The notes under the pieces: generated by a model
Database searches by the model: none
Seen by the model: only the letters and a program-made list of their open reading frames with translations
What the model was told of the DNA's origin: nothing
Made by a program: the position numbers and the translations under genes
From: Cellulomonas sp.
Lineage (GTDB): Bacteria > Actinomycetota > Actinomycetes > Actinomycetales > Cellulomonadaceae
DNA length: 52,048 nucleotides
Direction: 5' to 3'
Assembly (NCBI GenBank): GCA_017882855.1
Contig: JADGOR010000004.1
Location: 1 to 52,048 of the forward strand
In this document: piece by piece, positions 46,701-52,048 of the stretch
Position numbering within the stretch: the first letter of the stretch is position 1
How the letters are laid out: each line of letters starts with the position of its first letter

Positions 46701-47110
46701 CCGGCCACGACGACGGAAGGCGCGAGCTCGACCGCTCGGGTCAACGCGGCCAGGGTGCCCGGATCAGGGGCGCTGTCGTCGTGGAGCAACCACAGCCACG
46801 TCGCCGAGACGTCGGGGACCGCGGCCAGTCCGGCGGACACGGCCTCGCCGAACGTTGCGGCGCCCGGGACGGAGACGCGGTGGATCCGCGCATCCGAGAA
46901 GGAGAACCCGAGCGAACCGAGGTCCTCGGGCAACGGAGAGTGGGTGCCGCCTGCTTCGGACGCGTCGACCACGACGATGTCAGCGGGCATCCGGGACTGC
47001 TGCGCGACGCCCCGGAGTGTCTCGGTCAGGTACGCCGACATTCTGTCGGCAACGACGACCGCGACGACCGTCGCGGCCCCGGATCGAGGGTGCGATGCGC
47101 GGTCAGTCAT
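43772..47110 (-). CDS. Large membrane glycosyltransferase, GT2 family
   Basis: A 1112-residue protein. The N-terminal GT2 domain runs from about 12 to 250 (VVAVVVADRMSAYLTETLRGVAQQS, VSATWLWLLHDDSAPDPGTL with the HDD metal motif, GGFGDGYDFCRRARLAGHRV). At least ten transmembrane helices follow from about 275 onward, then a C-terminal extracytoplasmic domain of about 280 residues and a final helix (LALQALVALVTLLLALPF) with a basic tail. The organisation suggests transfer of sugar to a lipid-linked or wall acceptor. The acceptor is unknown. It overlaps DUF5719. ATG 47110 lies 27 bases downstream of whiB. Confidence 0.9.
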   Translation of the reverse strand: MTDRASHPRSGAATVVAVVVADRMSAYLTETLRGVAQQSRMPADIVVVDASEAGGTHSPLPEDLGSLGFSFSDARIHRVSVPGAATFGEAVSAGLAAVPDVSATWLWLLHDDSAPDPGTLAALTRAVELAPSVVVAGCKQRQWGRPDRLIEAGVTTSRFGRRMTGVEPDEVDQGQHDGREDVLAVGLAGALVRQDVWTRLGGADRGFGGFGDGYDFCRRARLAGHRVLVVPQASIRHAQLSLEGVRDALDADGTVPDGRADPRRSFRARRQSLVYGGLVSVPLPLVPVLGLVALAAGLARSLARLLTKEPGLAVAEIAAPLAALSRPGRIVRARSVARASKRLPRRALRPLQTSGRDVFREARDRRLAVAEARRTSVARSELEMAERAQVNRRRRSSLALLLLGASAATVAALGPLVGRVIVGRTLAGGALLPSTATLSELYHAVTSGWISADLGHPGPADPLLAVLLPFTAITRSVGLTSSVLMLGAVPLAAWGAWAAAGAATRSNGVRAWAAIVWAATPSLLSAVSAGRLGAVLAHLALPWLALGVARAAGLDRHDVIAPGLDVPGRPADEDDAQPPTAARSSGSLAAAAGAALALAVAAAGAPVLLPVLTALVLLAALVVPRRRARLALIPIPALVLFGPLIAEALAGRGTGAWRALLADPGLPLASVPAAPWHFLLGWPVASATPAGLAEPLARVLPMLGGLVLLGLALGALFRGRAVARGVRVGWIVAATGLVTAAVSARIAVALGTDSVVHGWPGAGLSLMTGGLLVAAVLGVDGVQSRVASHSFGWRQGAGGAVVVLAVLAPLAVGGAWAWQQHDSDPSAPGGLAVRAVDPSVVPLVGRRGEVSANRQRVLELDVAADGTVSYRVYRGAGPELIASSTVVAARDLTGTPRSGAQSAPDDAAGRLAQSVAELSAGTSTDVPEGLGQFGIGVVIVPPPVDGSASDASSRIVAGLDATLGLERIAEGDHGVLWRVAPYRVGQPNEVVASRVRIMDGESTTANPAGLPLAAVASGPLTVDAHVPAGAAGRIVVLAERADAAWRARLDGRPLRAVAIGWRQGFELGSQSGTLTIDYAPPARGPWLALQALVALVTLLLALPFRRFRGGRW

Positions 47111-47137
47111 GTGCCGCTGATCGCACCCCGGTCCGGC

Positions 47138-47464
47138 TCAGACGACACGTCGTTTGAGCTTCCGTCGCTCGCGCTCGGACAGGCCACCCCAGATCCCGAA
47201 CCGCTCGTCGTGCGCGAGGGCGTAGTCGAGGCACTCGCCGCGGACGTCGCAGCCGGTGCACACCTTCTTTGCCTCGCGGGTCGAGCCGCCCTTCTCCGGG
47301 AAGAACGCTTCTGGATCAGTCTGCGCACACAGGGCGCGCTCTTGCCAACCGACCTCGACGTCCTCGTCCGTGGTGCCGAAGAGCGGCAGCACGGGAGCGA
47401 CCTTGACCGGGGTCTGCGCGGCGTCGTATCTGATGTGGCTCTCGTCACTGAGCAGATCCCACAT
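47138..47464 (-). CDS. WhiB-family iron-sulfur transcriptional regulator (WhiB/WhiB2 type)
   Basis: A 108-residue regulator. The four cluster Cys are in ALCAQTDPEAFFPEKGGSTREAKKVCTGC (C46, C69, C72) and GEC (C78), followed by the FGIWGGLSERERRKLKRR turn and basic tail. GWQERALCAQTDPEAFFPEK is typical of WhiB2/WhiB, which controls cell division and septation in Mycobacterium and Streptomyces. ATG 47464 has GGAGG 8 bases upstream. The N-terminus is longer than the 87-residue Streptomyces protein. The promoter is recognisable. Confidence 0.96.
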   Translation of the reverse strand: MWDLLSDESHIRYDAAQTPVKVAPVLPLFGTTDEDVEVGWQERALCAQTDPEAFFPEKGGSTREAKKVCTGCDVRGECLDYALAHDERFGIWGGLSERERRKLKRRVV

Positions 47465-47511
47465 GTGGCGCGCCTCCGGTGGTCCCCAGCAGACTGAACT
47501 GCACTAGGGGA

Positions 47512-47540
47512 ATTACACGCTTGTAATCCGCTCTAGTCAA
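47512..47540 (-). promoter_or_regulatory. whiB promoter with an overlapping palindrome
   Basis: Read on the minus strand, TTGACT (47540-47535), a 17-base spacer and TGTAAT (47517-47512) form a near-consensus sigma-70 promoter about 48 bases before the whiB ATG. ATTACACGCTTGTAAT (47512-47527) is a 6+6 palindrome with a 4-base centre that overlaps the -10, a position suited to a repressor. Part of it resembles a BldD-type half site but not the full consensus. Confidence 0.65.
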
Positions 47541-47750
47541 GCCCGTGGCAGCACGCTGAGACCCGAAAGATGTACCCACGCCACTGTTCAAGGATCCGCC
47601 TGCCGCAGCCGTGGCCTACCTGCCTCACGTGGGAGCCTTCCGGCCGGTGTCCCGGACCAGGCGTCTCTGCGCTCGGCAGCACCCTGATCTTCTCAGCGAG
47701 ATCGCCGCGATCGCGCCGTGCCACGCCGTCGACGACGCAACTTCTCGCCC

Positions 47751-47756
47751 TAGAGT
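47751..47756 (+). promoter_or_regulatory. -10 element of the leaderless TIGR03089 gene
   Basis: TAGAGT lies 6 bases before ATG 47763, with no Shine-Dalgarno sequence. A weak TCGACG at 47729-47734 is a possible -35. The 298-base gap between whiB and this gene otherwise holds only the whiB promoter. Confidence 0.5.
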
Positions 47757-47762
47757 TCCCCC

Positions 47763-48548
47763 ATGCCCGTGCCTGCCCTCGAGCCGCCGACCTCGATCAC
47801 CGCCGTGCTCCGGCGGCTCACCGCGGATCCGGGCCGCCCGAGGCTCACCTGGTACGGAGCCGACGGCGAGCGGGTCGAGCTGTCCGGCCACGTGCTCGAC
47901 AACTGGGTCGTCAAGACCACGAACCTGCTCGTCGAGGAGTTCGAGGCCGGGCCCGGGACCACCGTCCTCCTCGATCTTCCCTCGCACTGGCGAACCGTGG
48001 TCTGGGCCTTCGCTACCTGGCAGGCGGGCGCAACGGCCCTCGTTCCGGGGGCACGCGGCGAGCATGGGCCCGCCGCGGTGGCCCCCAGTGGCCCGGGCTC
48101 CGCGGCCGAACCGGCCGACCTCGTCGTGTGCACCGATCCCGCCGCCCATCCGCGCGCGGCCTCGCTCGTCGCGGTGAGCCTCCCCGCGCTGTCCCGCCGA
48201 TTCGACGGGGTACTCCCGGCGGGCGCGATCGATGCCGCCACCTCGGTCATGACGTATCCGGATCGCCTGGGCTGGGTCCCGGCGCCGGACGGCGCTCTCC
48301 CGGCCCTCGTGTCCCCCGGCCTGAGCATCAGCCACGAAGCCATCCTGGAGCTGGCCCTCGAGCGCGGCCGCGGGTGGTCGGACCGCCCCCGCTCCCTCAT
48401 CGATCTGGGCCGGCCGAACCGCTCAGTGAGCGACACGCTCCTGGACGTCCTGGCGAGCCTCGTCGGAGATGGCTCCGCCGTGCTGGTCGGATCGTCGGTG
48501 GACACCGACCGGATCGTCGGGATCGAGAAGGTGACGGATCGGGTCTAG
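47763..48548 (+). CDS. TIGR03089-family protein (truncated AMP-binding-like)
   Basis: A 261-residue actinobacterial protein related to the N-terminal part of acyl-AMP ligases (LTWYGADGERVELSGHVLDNWVVKTTNLLVEEFEAGPGTTVLLDLPSHWRTVVWAFATWQAGATALV). It lacks the P-loop-like (S/T)SGTTG and C-terminal domain of those enzymes, so it is unlikely to adenylate. The family is conserved next to whiB and LCP genes. Its function is unknown. It appears to have its own leaderless promoter. Confidence 0.88.
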   Translation: MPVPALEPPTSITAVLRRLTADPGRPRLTWYGADGERVELSGHVLDNWVVKTTNLLVEEFEAGPGTTVLLDLPSHWRTVVWAFATWQAGATALVPGARGEHGPAAVAPSGPGSAAEPADLVVCTDPAAHPRAASLVAVSLPALSRRFDGVLPAGAIDAATSVMTYPDRLGWVPAPDGALPALVSPGLSISHEAILELALERGRGWSDRPRSLIDLGRPNRSVSDTLLDVLASLVGDGSAVLVGSSVDTDRIVGIEKVTDRV

Positions 48549-48747
48549 CGCCGGGCGGCGTCGGTGCCGACGGAAGCCGGCGGCGTCGCGCGAACGGGCA
48601 TCACCGCTGGTCAGCGCACGATCTGCACACACTCTGCACGGAATCATCGACCCGCTGGGGCCATCGGCGACGCAGGCCCGCTTATGCTGAACGAGTCCGT
48701 TTCGCGGCACTTCGCCGCCCGCTGTCCGAGGGAGTGTGGCCAAGACG

Positions 48748-49974
48748 ATGAACCCGCATCACACCGCGCCGGTCGCCGTGAACCCGCGCCATGCGAGCAC
48801 GCTGCGCAGGCACACTGTCCTGCGTGTCATCGCGCTGGGCGTGGCGGCACTCCTGCTGTTCGTCGGCACCGGCGTGGCAACCGCGTACTTCAGGTTCAAC
48901 GGCAACCTCAAGTCGGCGGATGTGACGAGCCTGCTGGGCGAGCGGCCGACCCAGGCGGCCGCCCCCCCCGGCGATCCCTCGGCGGGCCTTCCGCAGAACA
49001 TCCTTCTGCTCGGCTCGGACACCCGGTCCGGCGACAACGCGGCGATCGGCGGCGCCAACGGCGGGATGCGCTCCGACACGTCGATCATCATGCACATCTC
49101 AGCTGATCGCTCTCGGGTCGAGCTCATCTCCATCCCGCGCGACAGCTGGGTGAAGATCCCCTCCTGCCTGCGCTCGGACGGGACGAAGAGTGCCCCGGCG
49201 ACCACCAAGTTCAATGCCGCCTTTGCGTACGGCGCCCAGTCCGGCAGCGTGACCGATGCGGCGGCGTGCACCATCAAGACGGTCGAATCGCTCACCCACG
49301 TCCTGATCAACGACTTCGTCGTGGTGGACTTCACCGGCGTCGTCGACATGGTCAACGCGCTCGGCGGTGTCCCGATGTGCATCCCGAACAACATGAGCTC
49401 CCCCGACTCCGGCCTCAACGTCAAGGCAGGGTTCCAGACGCTCGACGGCAAGACCGCGATCGCCTTCGCCCGGGCCAGGAAGGGCCCTGGGCTCGGAGAC
49501 GGCTCGGACACCGGCCGGATCACCCGGCAGCAGGATCTCCTGGGCGCCACGCTCCGCCAGGCCCAGTCGAAGAACCTGCTGACCGACGCCGGCGCGCTGT
49601 ACAAGTTCCTGAATGCCGCGACCTCGTCCCTGACCATGAGCCCCGGGCTCGCGAGCATCCCCAAGCTGGTCGGCCTCGCCTACAGCCTTCGCGGCCTGCA
49701 GGCCAAGGACGTGACCTTCGTGACCGTGCCCTGGCGACCGCTGCCGGCCGATCCGAACAACGTCGAGTGGCTCCCGGCAGCTGACACGATCTGGGCGAAC
49801 CTCAACGCTGATCGACCGGTCAACCAGGTCCCCGGGAAGGCCGGTGCCACGACGGCGCCGACCACCGGAGCGGGCACCGCCGCAACGCCGGGCTCAACTC
49901 CGGCCGGGACGCCGAGCCCCGTGACCACCTCCGGCACGACTGCTGCGCTCAACCCCGCGAGCGTCTGCGGCTGA
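48748..49974 (+). CDS. LytR-CpsA-Psr (LCP) family protein
   Basis: A 408-residue single-pass membrane protein that probably attaches a glycopolymer (such as teichoic-acid-like or rhamnose polymers) to peptidoglycan. The N-terminal helix (VLRVIALGVAALLLFVGTGV) is followed by the LCP domain (NILLLGSDTRSG, DTSIIMHISADRSRVELISIPRDSWVKIP, INDFVVVDFTGVVDMVNALGGV, KTAIAFARARKG), with conserved Arg and Asp residues of the pyrophosphate pocket. The C-terminal tail is Thr/Ala/Pro-rich. GTG 48736 is an alternative start but sits one base after a GAGGGAG. TATGCT at 48684-48689 is a likely -10. Confidence 0.92.
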   Translation: MNPHHTAPVAVNPRHASTLRRHTVLRVIALGVAALLLFVGTGVATAYFRFNGNLKSADVTSLLGERPTQAAAPPGDPSAGLPQNILLLGSDTRSGDNAAIGGANGGMRSDTSIIMHISADRSRVELISIPRDSWVKIPSCLRSDGTKSAPATTKFNAAFAYGAQSGSVTDAAACTIKTVESLTHVLINDFVVVDFTGVVDMVNALGGVPMCIPNNMSSPDSGLNVKAGFQTLDGKTAIAFARARKGPGLGDGSDTGRITRQQDLLGATLRQAQSKNLLTDAGALYKFLNAATSSLTMSPGLASIPKLVGLAYSLRGLQAKDVTFVTVPWRPLPADPNNVEWLPAADTIWANLNADRPVNQVPGKAGATTAPTTGAGTAATPGSTPAGTPSPVTTSGTTAALNPASVCG

Positions 49975-50007
49975 CACCGCGCCGATCCTCCGCCGCGAGC
50001 GCTGGGC

Positions 50008-50865
50008 TCAGGCGGTGAGCTCCGCCAGCACGCTCGGCGCGGCCAGTGCCCAGCGCTCCTGCCAAGGTCCGATGGGCTCGACACCGATCCGCTCCAGTGC
50101 CTCGTGCCCGAGCACGGAGTACGGCGGCCGCGCGGCGGGCCGGACGAACGTGTCGCTCGTCGTCGGCTCGACCATCGCCGGGTCCTTGCCGACTGCTGCC
50201 ACGATCGCCCGTGCGAACCGATGCCAAGACACCGCTCCTGACGATGTCGCGTGGTACGCCCCGGCCGGCGCGCCGGCTTCGACCAGGCGCGCGACGAGGT
50301 CGGCGACGTCGACGGTCCAGGTCGGTTGGCCGATCTGGTCGTCCACCACGCTCAGCGAGTCCCGGGTGAGCGCGAGCCGTGCGATCGTCTTCGGAAAGCA
50401 GGGGCCGCGAGCGCCGTAGAGCCACGCAGTGCGGACGATGAGGTGATTCCCACCCGACTCGCGGACGGCACGTTCGCCGGCCGCCTTGGTCCGACCGTAG
50501 GCGGACTGCGGCGCCAACGGTGCGTCCTCCCGGTACGGCTCGGTGGCGGCGCCGTCGAACACGTAGTCGGTGGAGATCTGAACCAGCCGAACACCGGCCG
50601 CGGCGGTTGCAGTCGCCAGCACCGACGGACCGGTCGCGTTGATCAGGGCCGCGAGATCCTCGTGCGTCTCGGCGTCGTCGACGGCGGTGTAGGCCGCGCA
50701 GTTGAGCACCACGTCGAATCCGGCGAGCGCCGCTCGGACCGCCGCCGGGTCGGTGATGTCGAGCGTGTCGCGGTCGGTGGCGACGGCCTCGTGCCCGCCT
50801 GCGCGCAGCCGATCCACTGCATCCTGCCCCAACATGCCCGCAGCTCCGGTCACCAACCAGCGCAT
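50008..50865 (-). CDS. rfbD: dTDP-4-dehydrorhamnose reductase
   Basis: A 285-residue short-chain reductase that makes dTDP-L-rhamnose. It has the nucleotide-binding MRWLVTGAAGMLGQ, STDYVFDG, the catalytic YGRTK (S/T-Y-K) and WLYGARGPCFPKTI. GGGAG lies 6 bases before ATG 50865. It faces away from the GT2/rfbA pair, sharing a 69-base divergent promoter region. rfbB and rfbC are not in the window. Confidence 0.95.
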   Translation of the reverse strand: MRWLVTGAAGMLGQDAVDRLRAGGHEAVATDRDTLDITDPAAVRAALAGFDVVLNCAAYTAVDDAETHEDLAALINATGPSVLATATAAAGVRLVQISTDYVFDGAATEPYREDAPLAPQSAYGRTKAAGERAVRESGGNHLIVRTAWLYGARGPCFPKTIARLALTRDSLSVVDDQIGQPTWTVDVADLVARLVEAGAPAGAYHATSSGAVSWHRFARAIVAAVGKDPAMVEPTTSDTFVRPAARPPYSVLGHEALERIGVEPIGPWQERWALAAPSVLAELTA

Positions 50866-50918
50866 CTGTTCTCCCGATCTCGACGGATTGCCGCGGCCAG
50901 CCTATCTGCGGCCCGGGC

Positions 50919-50924
50919 TAGGCT
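50919..50924 (+). promoter_or_regulatory. -10 element upstream of the GT2 gene
   Basis: TAGGCT lies 10 bases before ATG 50935, giving a leader of about three bases. It is identical to the box before aroA. Confidence 0.35.
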
Positions 50925-50934
50925 GACTCCCACC

Positions 50935-51879
50935 ATGACCGCCGCCACCGCCTCGTCGTCCGAATCCGAGGCCGATGCGCGGCACGGGGCTGTTCAGGCG
51001 CGCGTCATCGTGGTGACGTACAACCCGGGCGAGACGGTCGCCGCGTTCGTGGAGTCGGTGCGCTCGGCGACGACGTCGCGACCGGTCGAGATCGTCATGG
51101 TCGACAACGGCTCCGTGGACGGTGCTCCGCAAGCGGTCGCGGCCACGGGGAACGCGCGCCTGATCGAGACGGGCCGCAACCTCGGCTACGGCGCCGCCGC
51201 CAACGTCGGCGCGCGCGGCGCGGACGCGGAGTGGCTCGTCATCTGCAACCCCGACCTCGAATGGCATCCGGGAGCGCTCGACGCGCTCCTGGCGGCAACC
51301 GAGCGGTGGCCGGCTGCGGCGGCCTTCGGGCCGACGATCCTGGAGCCGGACGGCGCCATCTACCCCTCCGCCCGGGCCTTGCCGTCGTTGCGCACCGGCG
51401 TGGGGCACGCACTCTTCTCGCGGCTGTGGCCGAGCAACCCGTGGACCCGGCGGTACCGGGGAGCGACCGATGGCCGAGAACGCATCGCCGGATGGCTCTC
51501 GGGTTCGTGCCTCGCGGTGCGACGGGAGGCCTTCGAGGCGATCGGCGGCTTCGACGAGCGGTACTTCATGTTCTTCGAGGACGTCGACCTCGGCCGGCGC
51601 CTCGGGGCGGCCGGCTACGCCAGTGTCTACGTGCCCGCTGCCACCGTCACGCACCTCGGCGGACACTCCTGGCGAGCCCGGCCTGAACCGATGATCGGCG
51701 CGCACCACTCGAGCGCGGCGCAGTACCTCGCCCAGCGCTACAGCGCGTGGTACCAGACCCCGGTGCGCCTTGCGCTGAGAGCGGGCCTCGCGGTCCGACG
51801 GTGCGCGCAGGTGCACCGCGCGCGCCGCAACCAGCATCTCGACGCCGAAGAACCCGAGCGGTGTCCTCGGCCGGGGTAG
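50935..51879 (+). CDS. GT2 family glycosyltransferase, probable rhamnosyltransferase
   Basis: A 314-residue soluble GT-A enzyme. It has [19 protein letters not shown], the VDNGS and NPDLEW motifs, [38 protein letters not shown], which includes the acidic EDVDL base motif, and THLGGHSW. The pattern matches WbbL-type rhamnosyltransferases. Its position between rfbD and rfbA supports use of dTDP-rhamnose. The exact acceptor is unknown. Confidence 0.85.
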   Translation: MTAATASSSESEADARHGAVQARVIVVTYNPGETVAAFVESVRSATTSRPVEIVMVDNGSVDGAPQAVAATGNARLIETGRNLGYGAAANVGARGADAEWLVICNPDLEWHPGALDALLAATERWPAAAAFGPTILEPDGAIYPSARALPSLRTGVGHALFSRLWPSNPWTRRYRGATDGRERIAGWLSGSCLAVRREAFEAIGGFDERYFMFFEDVDLGRRLGAAGYASVYVPAATVTHLGGHSWRARPEPMIGAHHSSAAQYLAQRYSAWYQTPVRLALRAGLAVRRCAQVHRARRNQHLDAEEPERCPRPG

Positions 51880-51901
51880 CCATGCGGCACACTTGGTGAC
51901 C

Positions 51902-52048
51902 ATGCGTGGAATCATTCTGGCCGGTGGGTCTGGTACTCGGTTGCACCCGATCACGATCGGCGTCAGCAAGCAGCTCGTCCCGGTGTACGACAAGCCGATG
52001 GTCTACTACCCCCTGTCGACGCTGATCCTGGCCGGGATCCACGACGTC
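51902..52048 (+). CDS. rfbA: Glucose-1-phosphate thymidylyltransferase (start only)
   Basis: The first 49 residues of RfbA, cut off by the window end. The nucleotide-binding [18 protein letters not shown] and [15 protein letters not shown] are diagnostic. The enzyme makes dTDP-glucose from glucose 1-phosphate and dTTP, the first step of the rhamnose pathway. It follows the GT2 gene by 22 bases. Confidence 0.95.
   Translation, partial: MRGIILAGGSGTRLHPITIGVSKQLVPVYDKPMVYYPLSTLILAGIHDV

Overview
The window is an ordinary-looking core stretch of a high-GC Gram-positive (actinobacterial) chromosome. Diagnostic genes are the fused 2-oxoglutarate decarboxylase kgd, the MtrA-MtrB-LpqB system, WhiB, the SigR/RsrA redox pair, the 24-residue ribosomal protein bL37, the Rv3235-like and DUF3499 families, and SecA with a zinc tail. 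The gene order (kgd with an SGNH-fold gene; sigR/rsrA-aroA-rsgA-hisN; LysM-Rv3235-secA-hpf-comF-lpqB-mtrBA; MoxR-DUF58; manB-DUF3499-whiB-TIGR03089-LCP-rfb) suggests Micrococcales or Propionibacteriales, perhaps close to Cellulomonadaceae. This placement is an inference from gene order. I see no insertion sequence, prophage, integrase, CRISPR array, tRNA or rRNA gene.

Layout. 1-5 kb: the end of a probable ABC permease, kgd, and an SGNH-fold protein lacking its catalytic residues. 5-7.7 kb (minus strand): pilT, a DUF4097 protein and a PadR regulator. 7.8-9.6 kb: bL37, the rsrA-sigR pair with two candidate promoters, and a DoxX protein. 9.6-12.9 kb: aroA, rsgA, hisN. 12.9-15.4 kb (minus): SAF/CpaB, a CpaE/MinD-like ATPase and DUF6912. 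15.5-17.8 kb: a small excisionase-like HTH gene, a duplicated-domain protein, LysM and Rv3235-like genes. 17.8-29 kb (minus): mtrA-mtrB-lpqB-comF-hpf-YcaQ-EamA-secA. 29.2-34.9 kb: a tightly overlapping membrane/AAA+ operon (GPDPase-type membrane protein, DUF4129, DUF4350, MoxR, DUF58) flanked by SpoIIM/DUF95 and RDD genes. 36.8-41.7 kb (minus): DUF3499, zinc-ribbon protein, manB, Trm112-like, CDF transporter, ahcY. 41.7-47.5 kb: a degenerate zincin, DUF5719, a 1112-residue glycosyltransferase and whiB. 47.7-52 kb: TIGR03089, an LCP ligase, and rhamnose genes (rfbD, a GT2 and the start of rfbA).

Themes. Much of the window serves envelope biogenesis and its control: MtrAB/LpqB, SecA, LysM, manB, the large GT, LCP and dTDP-rhamnose. 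Most same-strand neighbours overlap by 1 or 4 bases (ATGA, GTGA, TGATG), which indicates operons and fixes many start codons. Several transcription-unit first genes have a TANNNT -10 element 6-8 bases before the start codon and no convincing Shine-Dalgarno sequence, so they are probably leaderless. The most interesting case is sigR. A match to the SigR consensus would start transcription almost exactly on an upstream in-frame ATG, while a second -10 sits just before the shorter start, so the two promoters may make two isoforms. Other points of interest are a 23-bp perfect inverted repeat after lpqB, an in-frame 15-bp tandem repeat inside comF, a divergent imperfect palindrome between a duplicated-domain protein and the LysM gene, and several enzyme-family proteins that have lost catalytic residues.
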